DNA of 22,723 nucleotides. Source: an uncultured Lachnospiraceae bacterium. Its GTDB lineage: Bacteria; Bacillota; Clostridia; Lachnospirales; Lachnospiraceae. The position numbers were made by a program, and so were the translations under genes. The stretch's first letter is position 1. Each line of letters begins with the position of its first letter. The notes beneath the pieces are model-generated. The model saw only the letters and a program-made list of their open reading frames with translations, was not told the origin of the DNA and made no database searches. Of this stretch, positions 9,234 to 15,158 are shown piece after piece. The stretch lies in NCBI GenBank assembly GCA_902476645.1, contig CABSEG010000045.1:1-22723 (forward strand), written 5' to 3'.

Positions 9234-9336
9234 ATACGCAGACGGAAAGGCGGAGGCGTTGCCACGTCGGGTGAGCCGATGGTAGTCAGAGCCTCCGCTC
9301 TGTCTTGGGACATCTGCGGCTTAGGAACCGAAGTAG
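9234..9336 (+). mobile_element. Possible remnant of an IS200/IS605 tnpB 3' end with omega-RNA-like scaffold
   Basis: The stretch between the GH2 stop codon and the terminator is unusually structured. GCGGAGGC (9250-9257) pairs with GCCTCCGC (9291-9298), with TCGG/CCGA and CCA/TGG pairings inside. A second stem forms from CTGCGG and CCGAAGTAG around TTAGGAA (about 9314-9336). The phrase CTGCGGCTTAGGAACCGAAG and the reading frame containing SWDICGLGTEVEKQRG remind me of the overlapping tnpB C-terminus and RNA scaffold at the right end of Clostridia IS605-type elements. This is recollection, not a search result. No tnpA, tnpB body or left end is present, so it would be a decayed or captured end. 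It could instead be an unrelated structured 3' UTR. Confidence 0.35.
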
Positions 9337-9337
9337 A

Positions 9338-9379
9338 AAAACAGAGAGGAATCCGATTTTCGGATAACCTCTCTGTTTT
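9338..9379 (+). terminator. Long two-part hairpin terminator after the GH2 gene
   Basis: AAAACAGAGAGG (9338-9349) pairs perfectly with CCTCTCTGTTTT (9368-9379). Inside it ATCCGA pairs with TCGGAT around a TTT loop. The A-run on one side and T-run on the other would allow use in both directions. It is the first clear terminator for the GH2 transcript and could also be the right-end hairpin of the suspected IS remnant. Confidence 0.75.
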
Positions 9380-9428
9380 GTTAAGGACAAAGAAATTGAT
9401 AACTGGGAGTTACTTCCCTTTCTGTCTC

Positions 9429-9472
9429 TGGAAAAGGCATAGATTTTCCAAAAGTCCAAGGCAGGACTTTTT
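9429..9472 (+). terminator. Two consecutive hairpins, the second terminator-like
   Basis: TGGAAAA (9429-9435) pairs with TTTTCCA (9444-9450). Immediately after, AAAAGTCC (9450-9457) pairs with GGACTTTT (9464-9471) followed by another T. The second hairpin has the form of an intrinsic terminator. The remaining bases of the 9233-9581 gap hold only the ferritin promoter and ribosome binding site. Confidence 0.55.
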
Positions 9473-9508
9473 AGAAAGTGAGCAGATGACAGGAGGGAAA
9501 ATTACGGA

Positions 9509-9537
9509 TTTACATAAGAAGGGCATCCGTGTATAAT
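9509..9537 (+). promoter_or_regulatory. Sigma-A-like promoter of the ferritin-GH3 operon
   Basis: TTTACA (9509-9514) and TATAAT (9532-9537) are separated by 17 nt. The start of transcription would be near 9544, about 38 nt before the ferritin ATG. I could not identify a convincing Fur or PerR box around it. Confidence 0.8.
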
Positions 9538-9581
9538 GAAGATGCAAAACACAGATAAAACAGATATAGGAGGAGCATAAG

Positions 9582-10094
9582 ATGTTAGATAAAAAGATTG
9601 TAGAACTGTTAAACCAGCAGGTAAATAAAGAGTTTTATTCTGCATATTTATATCTGGATTTTTCCAACTATTATTACGATAAAGGATTGAATGGATTCGG
9701 AAACTGGTATAAGGTACAGGCCCAGGAAGAGAGGGATCATGCGATGTTGTTTATCCAGTACCTGCAAAACAATGGGGAGAAGGCAGTGCTAGAAGCAATC
9801 GATCAACCTTCCGTAGAACTTTCGAGTCCCAAGGCAGTGCTGGAAGAAGGACTAAAGCATGAGCGGTATGTGACCAGTCTGATTCATAATCTCTATGATG
9901 CGGCTTACTCTGTAAAAGATTTTCGAACCATGCAGTTTTTAGACTGGTTTGTGAAGGAACAAGGAGAGGAAGAGAACAATGCAGATGATTTGATCAAAAA
10001 GTATGAGCTGTTTGGAGATGATCCCAAGAGCCTGTATTTGCTGGATAATGAGCTTGCCTCAAGAGTATATGCGGCACCCTCATTAGTGCTTTAA
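9582..10094 (+). CDS. ftnA: Bacterial non-heme ferritin
   Basis: Iron-storage protein of 170 aa, the usual length of bacterial ferritins, which form 24-subunit cages that oxidize Fe(II) and store it as a mineral. The ferroxidase residues fall at the same numbers as in E. coli FtnA: E17 (NKEFYSAY), E50 and H53 (QEERDH), E94 (KHERYV), Q127 and E130 (KEQGEEE). No bacterioferritin-type heme methionine is evident. AGGAGG ends 8 nt before the ATG. The stop codon overlaps the start of the next gene in TAATG, so the two are probably translated together. Confidence 0.96.
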   Translation: MLDKKIVELLNQQVNKEFYSAYLYLDFSNYYYDKGLNGFGNWYKVQAQEERDHAMLFIQYLQNNGEKAVLEAIDQPSVELSSPKAVLEEGLKHERYVTSLIHNLYDAAYSVKDFRTMQFLDWFVKEQGEEENNADDLIKKYELFGDDPKSLYLLDNELASRVYAAPSLVL

Positions 10095-11386
10095 TGGCAG
10101 CAGGAATGAAAAAAGACAGCGCAAAGAGGCAACAGAAAGCCACTATTTTGGCGATCCTGATTCCTGCGCTGATTTTAATGCTTTTGAGCCTTTGTGTGGC
10201 AGTATTTTGGAGCGAACACGATCCTCAGTTATATGTGAGGGAGACCCAGGCTCAGGCAGAGTCGTCTCCCCAGACAGAACCCGTTTCTGAGACAGAGTCT
10301 CAGACGCAAAAAGAAGATAGGAAGGAATTACAGCAGGCCAAGGGCGTACTAGAAGACATGACATTGGAAGAAAAGGTTGCCCAGCTGTTTATGATTACGC
10401 CGGAAGCTCTTACCGGGGTGGATCAAGCTACCGCGGCGGGGAATGCCACAAGGGAGGCGTATGAGAAATATCCTGTGGGCGGGCTGATCTATTTCGAACA
10501 AAACATCCTGACAGAGGAACAGTTAAAAGGGATGCTCTCTAATATGAAAGAGATCACTCGGAGGAAAAGCGGAGTGGCCGCATTCTTGGCAGTGGATGAG
10601 GAGGGGGGCACTGTCGCCCGCCTGGCCAATCAGGAAAGCCTTGATGTGGAAAACACAGGTTCCCCTGGAGAGATTGCAAAGGCAGGTGATCCGCAAAAAG
10701 CTTTGGAGGCTGGAGAAACGATGGGGAGCTATCTGAAAGAGTATGGATTTGATGTGGATTTCGCGCCGGTAGCGGATGTGCTGGACTCTGCCGACAATGA
10801 GGTGATTGGGAACCGGTCTTTTGGGACGGATGTGCAGTTGGTGTCCGGGATGGTAAAACAGATGGTACTGGGCTTACAGGCACAGGGCGTGAGCGCGGTC
10901 TTGAAGCATTTTCCGGGGCATGGTTCTACATCAGAGGATACCCATGAAAGCTCTGCCAAGACCGATAAAACCATAGAAGAACTGAAAAGTAAGGATCTGC
11001 TGCCCTTTCAGGCAGGGATAGAGGCAGGAGCAGATTTTGTTATGGTGGGGCATCTCTCAGCACCCGCGGCAGGAGGGGAAGATGTGCCGGCGGCTTTTTC
11101 CAGGACATTGGTTACCCAGGTGCTTAGAGAGCAGATGGGCTTTGAGGGGATTATCATCACGGATGCCTTGAATATGTCAGCGATTACGGAAGAAAATACT
11201 TCAGAGGAAGCAGCGGTAAGGGCCCTTCAGGCCGGAGTGGATATGCTGTTGATGCCAGAAGACTTTACAATGGCTTATCAGGGCGTATTGGATGCGGTGG
11301 AGCGGGGAGAATTGACAGAGGAGCGCATTGACGCCTCTGTGCTGCGGATTATGACGCGGAAGTTTCAGAAGCAGAAAAGCGCCTGA
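10094..11386 (+). CDS. Membrane-anchored glycoside hydrolase family 3 protein, beta-N-acetylhexosaminidase (NagZ-like)
   Basis: Protein of 430 aa with a basic N-terminus, one hydrophobic segment (about 17-38) acting as signal anchor or signal peptide, a Glu/Thr/Gln-rich linker (about 45-80) and a single GH3 N-terminal barrel (about 88-425). Motifs: VDEEGGTVARL (168-178), KHFPGHG (271-277), D282 and H284 as the likely Asp-His acid/base dyad of NagZ-type enzymes, and D357 in ITDALNMS as the likely nucleophile. The GH3 C-terminal domain is absent, as in NagZ. It probably removes N-acetylglucosamine from peptidoglycan fragments outside the membrane; the substrate is inferred. The start overlaps the ferritin stop by 1 nt and has no strong site of its own; an ATG at 10106 behind GCAGGA is an alternative start. 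Confidence 0.9.
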   Translation: MAAGMKKDSAKRQQKATILAILIPALILMLLSLCVAVFWSEHDPQLYVRETQAQAESSPQTEPVSETESQTQKEDRKELQQAKGVLEDMTLEEKVAQLFMITPEALTGVDQATAAGNATREAYEKYPVGGLIYFEQNILTEEQLKGMLSNMKEITRRKSGVAAFLAVDEEGGTVARLANQESLDVENTGSPGEIAKAGDPQKALEAGETMGSYLKEYGFDVDFAPVADVLDSADNEVIGNRSFGTDVQLVSGMVKQMVLGLQAQGVSAVLKHFPGHGSTSEDTHESSAKTDKTIEELKSKDLLPFQAGIEAGADFVMVGHLSAPAAGGEDVPAAFSRTLVTQVLREQMGFEGIIITDALNMSAITEENTSEEAAVRALQAGVDMLLMPEDFTMAYQGVLDAVERGELTEERIDASVLRIMTRKFQKQKSA

Positions 11387-11403
11387 GAAGGAGCTGCATA
11401 AAG

Positions 11404-11472
11404 AAAAAGACTTGACTTTCATAGCAATCCTGTGATAAGATGGACAGGCGAATGGAAGTAGGTCTTTTTTTT
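11404..11472 (+). terminator. Long intrinsic terminator of the ferritin-GH3 operon
   Basis: Bases 11404-11422 pair with 11452-11469 in a stem of about 18 bp with one bulged G (11414) and two G-U pairs. Inside it CCTGT (11429-11433) pairs with ACAGG (11444-11448). The stem is followed by a run of eight T (11465-11472). The start of the stem is only about 18 nt after the GH3 stop codon. Confidence 0.8.
11412..11441 (+). promoter_or_regulatory. Probable promoter of the rpmG-secE-nusG-rplK-rplA operon, nested in the upstream terminator
   Basis: TTGACT (11412-11417) and TAAGAT (11436-11441) are spaced 18 nt, with a TGTGA preceding the -10. It is the only good promoter I see before rpmG. It lies wholly inside the terminator hairpin, and its transcript would start near 11448. 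The leader to rpmG holds a further small hairpin, AACAGC/GCTGTT (11486-11505). Confidence 0.6.
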
Positions 11473-11536
11473 ATGCCTAAAATTCAACAGCCTACGCAAG
11501 CTGTTAGCAAAATACAAAGAGAGCGAGGTGGAAGTT

Positions 11537-11686
11537 GTGCGCGTTAGAATCACATTGGCATGTACGGAATGTAAGCAACGTAACTACAACATGACGAAGG
11601 ATAAGAAAAATCATCCTGAGAGAATGGAAACCAAGAAATACTGTAAGTTCTGCAGAACCCATACAGTACACAAAGAAACCAAATAG
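11537..11686 (+). CDS. rpmG: 50S ribosomal protein L33
   Basis: Small ribosomal protein of 49 aa, too short for many gene finders. It carries the zinc-ribbon form with C9 and C12 (ACTEC) and C36 and C39 (YCKFC), ending in the conserved HTVHKETK. The GTG start is chosen because the protein then begins MRVRITLACTEC, as in the family, and AGGTGG lies 5 nt upstream. L33 directly before secE and nusG is the standard order in Firmicutes. Confidence 0.96.
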   Translation: MRVRITLACTECKQRNYNMTKDKKNHPERMETKKYCKFCRTHTVHKETK

Positions 11687-11709
11687 TTGGTAGCAAAGGA
11701 GTGGCAATT

Positions 11710-11916
11710 ATGGGAGATCAGGCAAAGACGGAAAAAGCCCCAAAGAAGAGCTGGTTTGACGGCCTGAAGTCAGAGTTTAACAAAATTGTCTGGCCAGACC
11801 GCAAGACGCTTGGTAAAGAGACTGGTGCAGTTGTCGCTGTTTCCATTGTACTGGGTGTGCTGATTGTCGTAATTGACTGGGCGGTACAGTACGGATTGGA
11901 TTTCTTAATTAAGTAA
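11710..11916 (+). CDS. secE: Preprotein translocase subunit SecE
   Basis: Essential small subunit of the SecYEG protein-export channel, 68 aa. An amphipathic segment (KSWFDGLKSEFNKIVWPDRK) with the conserved WP motif is followed by one transmembrane helix (about residues 36-62), the usual single-span Gram-positive form. The ATG at 11710 is preferred over a GTG at 11701 because AAAGGAG (11694-11700) is then 9 nt away. It sits 23 nt after rpmG and 16 nt before nusG. Confidence 0.95.
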   Translation: MGDQAKTEKAPKKSWFDGLKSEFNKIVWPDRKTLGKETGAVVAVSIVLGVLIVVIDWAVQYGLDFLIK

Positions 11917-11932
11917 GGGCAAGGGTGAGAAA

Positions 11933-12448
11933 ATGGCAGAAGCAAACTGGTATGTAGTCCATACCTATAGCGGGTATGAGAACAAGGTGAAGGCCAACAT
12001 TGAAAAGACGATAGAAAATCGTCATCTTGAAGATCAGATTCTCGAAGTCAGAGTTCCGATGCAGGATGTTGTGGAAGTAAAAAACGGGGCTAAGAAACAA
12101 GTACAGAAAAAAATGTTTCCCGGCTACGTGCTTCTGAACATGGTGATGAATGACGATACCTGGTATGTTGTGCGAAATACCAGAGGCGTTACGGGATTTG
12201 TTGGTCCTGGATCCAAGCCAGTGCCACTTACTGAGGAAGAGATGAGACCTCTTGGAATCAAGGAGCCGGAGACGGTGGTAGACTTCAAGGAGGGCGACAC
12301 AGTCACCATCACAGGCGGTGTCTGGAAAGATACCGTAGGGGTGATTCAGGCTATGAACCACAGCAAACAGATCGTTACGATCAACGTGGAATTATTTGGC
12401 CGTGAGACACCGGTGGAGATCGGTTTCACGGAAGTTAAAAAGATGTAA
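11933..12448 (+). CDS. nusG: Transcription termination/antitermination factor NusG
   Basis: RNA polymerase-associated elongation factor of 171 aa, a typical length. The NGN domain starts at NWYVVHTYSGYENKV and includes KKMFPGYVLLNM and RNTRGVTGFVG; the KOW domain (about 116-171) has FKEGDTVTITGGVWKDTVGVI. The ribosome binding site (AAGGGTGAG) is weaker than those of the neighbours. It follows secE closely and is co-transcribed with it and, through a 74-nt gap holding an L1-type leader, with rplK. Confidence 0.97.
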   Translation: MAEANWYVVHTYSGYENKVKANIEKTIENRHLEDQILEVRVPMQDVVEVKNGAKKQVQKKMFPGYVLLNMVMNDDTWYVVRNTRGVTGFVGPGSKPVPLTEEEMRPLGIKEPETVVDFKEGDTVTITGGVWKDTVGVIQAMNHSKQIVTINVELFGRETPVEIGFTEVKKM

Positions 12449-12457
12449 CAGAAAAAG

Positions 12458-12507
12458 GACGGCCCAGACCGTCAGATTCGTGGGAGGGAAACCCCCGCCA
12501 ATACCAC
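12458..12507 (+). promoter_or_regulatory. Ribosomal protein L1 leader (L1-binding site) upstream of rplK
   Basis: After a small hairpin, GACGG/CCGTC (12458-12473), a 28-nt site runs from GTGGGAGGGAA at 12480 to CCAATACCAC ending at 12507. GTGG pairs with CCAC, and GGG with CCC in the inner stem. The arms match the L1-binding region of 23S rRNA, where GUGGGAGG faces AAUACCAC. The rplK ribosome binding site AGGAGG begins 3 nt later, so L1 binding could block translation. Confidence 0.8.
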
Positions 12508-12522
12508 ATAGGAGGTGCCAAG

Positions 12523-12948
12523 ATGGCAAAGAAAGTAACCGGTTATATTAAATTACAAATTCCTGCTGGAAAGGCAACGCCAGCTCCGCCAGTTGGTCCC
12601 GCGCTTGGACAGCACGGTGTTAACATTGTTCAGTTTACCAAGGAGTTTAACGCAAGAACGGCAGATAAGGGAGATCTGATCATCCCCGTAGTGATTACCG
12701 TTTATGCGGACAGAAGCTTCAGCTTTATCACCAAGACTCCGCCTGCAGCCGTTCTGCTGAAGAAGGCCTGCAACATCAAGTCCGGATCAGGTGTTCCCAA
12801 TAAGACCAAGGTAGCTACCATCTCCAAGGATAAGATCAGAGAGATCGCAGAGATGAAGATGCCGGATTTGAATGCAGCAACGGTAGAGGCAGCTATGAGC
12901 ATGATCGCTGGTACTGCAAGAAGTATGGGGATTGTAGTAGAGGACTAA
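12523..12948 (+). CDS. rplK: 50S ribosomal protein L11
   Basis: L11 of 141 aa, the normal length. The N-terminal domain carries PAGKATPAPPVGPALGQHGVN, the segment next to the thiostrepton/GTPase centre, and the C-terminal RNA-binding domain carries TPPAAVLLKKA and GTARSMGIVV. AGGAGG precedes the ATG. L11 and L1 form the classic autoregulated pair, in agreement with the L1-type leader in front of the gene. Confidence 0.98.
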   Translation: MAKKVTGYIKLQIPAGKATPAPPVGPALGQHGVNIVQFTKEFNARTADKGDLIIPVVITVYADRSFSFITKTPPAAVLLKKACNIKSGSGVPNKTKVATISKDKIREIAEMKMPDLNAATVEAAMSMIAGTARSMGIVVED

Positions 12949-12976
12949 TCGCGATTTTACGGAAACGAAGAACAAA

Positions 12977-13004
12977 GTGGGAGGGAACATCCCGCAAACA
13001 CCAC
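12977..13004 (+). promoter_or_regulatory. Second L1-binding site, upstream of rplA
   Basis: A second 28-nt copy of the site preceding rplK: GTGGGAGGGAAC at the left and CAAACACCAC at the right, with CATCCCG between. The arms and the GGG/CCC inner stem are kept while the loop differs. The ribosome binding site AGGAGG of rplA starts 2 nt after it. Confidence 0.75.
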
Positions 13005-13020
13005 CAGGAGGTTATTTAAT

Positions 13021-13713
13021 ATGAAAAGAGGTAAGAAATATGTAGAGGCTGCGAAAGCCATTCAGCGAGGCAACCTTTACGATACAGAGGAAGCTATGGC
13101 CTTAGTAAAGAAAGTGGCTGTAGCAAAGTTTGATGAAACCATCGAAGCTCACATCAGAACCGGATGTGACGGACGTCATGCAGACCAGCAGATTCGTGGT
13201 GCCGTTGTACTGCCCCACGGAACCGGTAAGCAGGTTCGTGTTCTGGTATTTGCCAAGAACGCTAAGGCCGATGAGGCAACTGCTGCAGGTGCGGAATACG
13301 TAGGAGCAGAGGAACTGGTTCCGAAGATTCAGAATGAGAACTGGTTCGATTTCGATGTAGTGGTAGCTACACCGGATATGATGGGTGTTGTAGGACGTCT
13401 CGGTCGTGTCTTAGGTCCCAAGGGCTTAATGCCAAATCCCAAGGCAGGTACCGTAACCATGGACGTAGCCAAGGCTGTTCAGGAAATCAAAGCCGGTAAG
13501 GTAGAGTATCGATTGGATAAGACCAATATCATCCATGTGCCAATTGGAAAAGCTTCTTTCACAGAGGAGCAGTTAGCGGACAACTTCCAGACGCTTATGA
13601 GTGCCATTATGAAGGCAAAGCCAAGTGCCCTGAAGGGACAGTACTTAAAGAGTGTGACTGTAACCCCTACCATGGGACCTGGCGTGAAAGTGAATACAGC
13701 GAAATTTATGTAA
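13021..13713 (+). CDS. rplA: 50S ribosomal protein L1
   Basis: L1 of 230 aa, typical for Firmicutes. Visible hallmarks are the segment from KFDETIEAHIRTG, the second-domain VVATPDMMGVVGRLGRVLGPKGLMPNPKAGTV region and the C-terminal SVTVTPTMGPGVKVN. It binds the L1 stalk of 23S rRNA and, when in excess, represses its own operon; the two leader sites fit this. AGGAGG lies 9 nt before the start. Unlike many Firmicutes clusters, rplJ does not follow directly: a terminator ends the unit. Confidence 0.98.
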   Translation: MKRGKKYVEAAKAIQRGNLYDTEEAMALVKKVAVAKFDETIEAHIRTGCDGRHADQQIRGAVVLPHGTGKQVRVLVFAKNAKADEATAAGAEYVGAEELVPKIQNENWFDFDVVVATPDMMGVVGRLGRVLGPKGLMPNPKAGTVTMDVAKAVQEIKAGKVEYRLDKTNIIHVPIGKASFTEEQLADNFQTLMSAIMKAKPSALKGQYLKSVTVTPTMGPGVKVNTAKFM

Positions 13714-13724
13714 TTACGATGACG

Positions 13725-13763
13725 AAAACCGCCTGTACCCGTGTATATGTACAGGCGGTTTTT
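13725..13763 (+). terminator. Intrinsic terminator after rplA
   Basis: AAAACCGCCTGTAC (13725-13738) pairs with GTACAGGCGGTTTT (13749-13762), followed by another T. This is a strong classic terminator. Only 26 nt separate it from the next start codon. Confidence 0.92.
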
Positions 13764-13789
13764 CTTGCGAATAGCCTAGGGAGGAACTT

Positions 13790-15028
13790 ATGAAAGATTA
13801 CAAAAAACATATAGGCCTTTGGTTGCTCTTTTTTCTCCTCTGTCTTTCTTCCGGCATCTGTGCCCAGGCGGGTCTGGTAAAAAAAGGGGGATACGAGTAC
13901 TATGAAACCAGAAATGGCTATCTAACCGATGCATGGAAAACCATGCAAGGGAAGAAAACCTACTTTGACAGTCAGGGGTGCCGGGTAAAAGGAAGAGCCA
14001 TCCGCATCAAGGGAGTGCGCTATAGGTTTGATAAGCAAGGGTTTCTAAAGCCGGGCCTTCGGAAAACGAAAAAGGGTGTCCGCTACCAGAGAGCCAATGG
14101 GACCTATGTGAAGAAGGACTGGAGAAAATCAGGAAAAAGCTGGTATTACTTTAATAAAAAGGGATATGCCGTTACCAATCAATGGGTAGACAACTACTAT
14201 CTGGGGGAAGACGGCAAGATGAAGGAAAGTACCTGGGTGGGGAAAAAATTTGTAGACGCATCCGGGAAAAAGGTAACTAAGAGCAGCCTTTCCCTTTCCG
14301 CTCCAAGCGCCATTCTCGTTGATTACAAGACGGGTAAAATCATTTATCAGAAGAATGCCAATGTAAAAAGGGCAAATGCCAGCACCACGAAAATTATGAC
14401 GGCCATCCTGGCATTGGAACAGGGGGATATGGATGACATTGTGACCTTCTCCACCCATGCGGCGAGCCAGGAAGCAGTGAAGTTGTATGCCAGGCCGGGT
14501 GAGAAATTCCGTCTGGGAGATTTGATGTATGCCATGTTGTTGCCTTCCTATAATGATGTGGCCACGGCCATTGGTGAACATATAGGAGGAAGCCCTTCCG
14601 GGTTTGCTGTTATGATGAACCAGAAGGCAAAGGAGCTGGGGTGCAAAAATACCACTTTTGTGACAGCCAGCGGGTTGGATGAGGGCAACCATGGGACTAC
14701 GGCGGCGGATTTGGCAAAGATGGCCAGATACGCATTTTCTAAGAAAGAGTTTCGTCAGATCATTAAGACCAAGTCCTATTCCTTTTCCAGCACATCTTCC
14801 GGAAGAAGCTTTTCAGTAAGCACAACCAACGACTTTTTAGGAAGTATGGCAGGAGCGGCCGGAATCAAGACAGGCTATACCAGTAAAGCAGGACATTGTT
14901 TCGTGGGAGCCCTGCGGAGAAATGGAAGAGTTTATATTTCCGTAGTTTTAGGAGCGCCTACCAGCAGCGCCAGGTGGAGCGATACGAAAAAGCTGATGGA
15001 ATTTGGAATCCGAAATTATGGAGCTTAA
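13790..15028 (+). CDS. D-alanyl-D-alanine carboxypeptidase (peptidase S11) with N-terminal cell-wall-binding repeats
   Basis: Exported 412-aa low-molecular-weight penicillin-binding protein that trims the terminal D-alanine of peptidoglycan stem peptides. Signal peptide at about 1-27. Residues 30-165 hold repeats rich in Tyr, Trp, Gly and Lys (such as KTYFDSQGCRVKG and KSWYYFNKKGYAVTNQW) of the choline-binding/cell-wall-binding type. The S11 domain (about 168-405) has all three active-site motifs: S198-T-T-K201, S253-Y-N255 and K360-T-G362. The C-terminal amphipathic membrane anchor of many DacA-type enzymes appears to be missing, so the repeats probably hold it to the wall. AGGGAGG precedes the ATG. 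No separate promoter fits between it and the rplA terminator, so it depends on read-through or on a promoter inside rplA. Confidence 0.93.
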   Translation: MKDYKKHIGLWLLFFLLCLSSGICAQAGLVKKGGYEYYETRNGYLTDAWKTMQGKKTYFDSQGCRVKGRAIRIKGVRYRFDKQGFLKPGLRKTKKGVRYQRANGTYVKKDWRKSGKSWYYFNKKGYAVTNQWVDNYYLGEDGKMKESTWVGKKFVDASGKKVTKSSLSLSAPSAILVDYKTGKIIYQKNANVKRANASTTKIMTAILALEQGDMDDIVTFSTHAASQEAVKLYARPGEKFRLGDLMYAMLLPSYNDVATAIGEHIGGSPSGFAVMMNQKAKELGCKNTTFVTASGLDEGNHGTTAADLAKMARYAFSKKEFRQIIKTKSYSFSSTSSGRSFSVSTTNDFLGSMAGAAGIKTGYTSKAGHCFVGALRRNGRVYISVVLGAPTSSARWSDTKKLMEFGIRNYGA

Positions 15029-15071
15029 GTCCCAACAAGCAAACTTCTGGAGGAAAAAGTAAAAATAGTAG

Positions 15072-15100
15072 GGGACAAGACAGGAGTCCTGCGGTATAAT
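15072..15100 (+). promoter_or_regulatory. Probable carB promoter
   Basis: TATAAT (15095-15100) is preceded by GGGACA (15072-15077) at 17 nt. The spacer contains the inverted repeat CAGGA-G-TCCTG (15081-15091), a candidate operator with short arms. No clear terminator separates this from the carboxypeptidase gene, so read-through into carB is possible. Confidence 0.6.
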
Positions 15101-15158
15101 AAAAGAGATAAGTTTGAGATTTATACGTAAACAGAAAAAAGATCATGCGAGGTATAAA

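Noticed and set aside
9398..9413. TAACT-GGG-AGTTA as a Fur or PerR box of the ferritin gene
   Set aside because: It is more than 95 bp upstream of the -35 element, with only 5-bp arms and no fit to those consensus boxes.
9279..9536. 85-codon frame after the GH2 gene as an independent protein
   Set aside because: It crosses two hairpin terminators and the ferritin promoter and lacks a ribosome binding site; only its first part may reflect a tnpB C-terminal remnant.
15100..15158. PyrR-type attenuator or pyrimidine riboswitch before carB
   Set aside because: The leader is about 50 nt, with no terminator hairpin or recognisable PyrR-binding loop.
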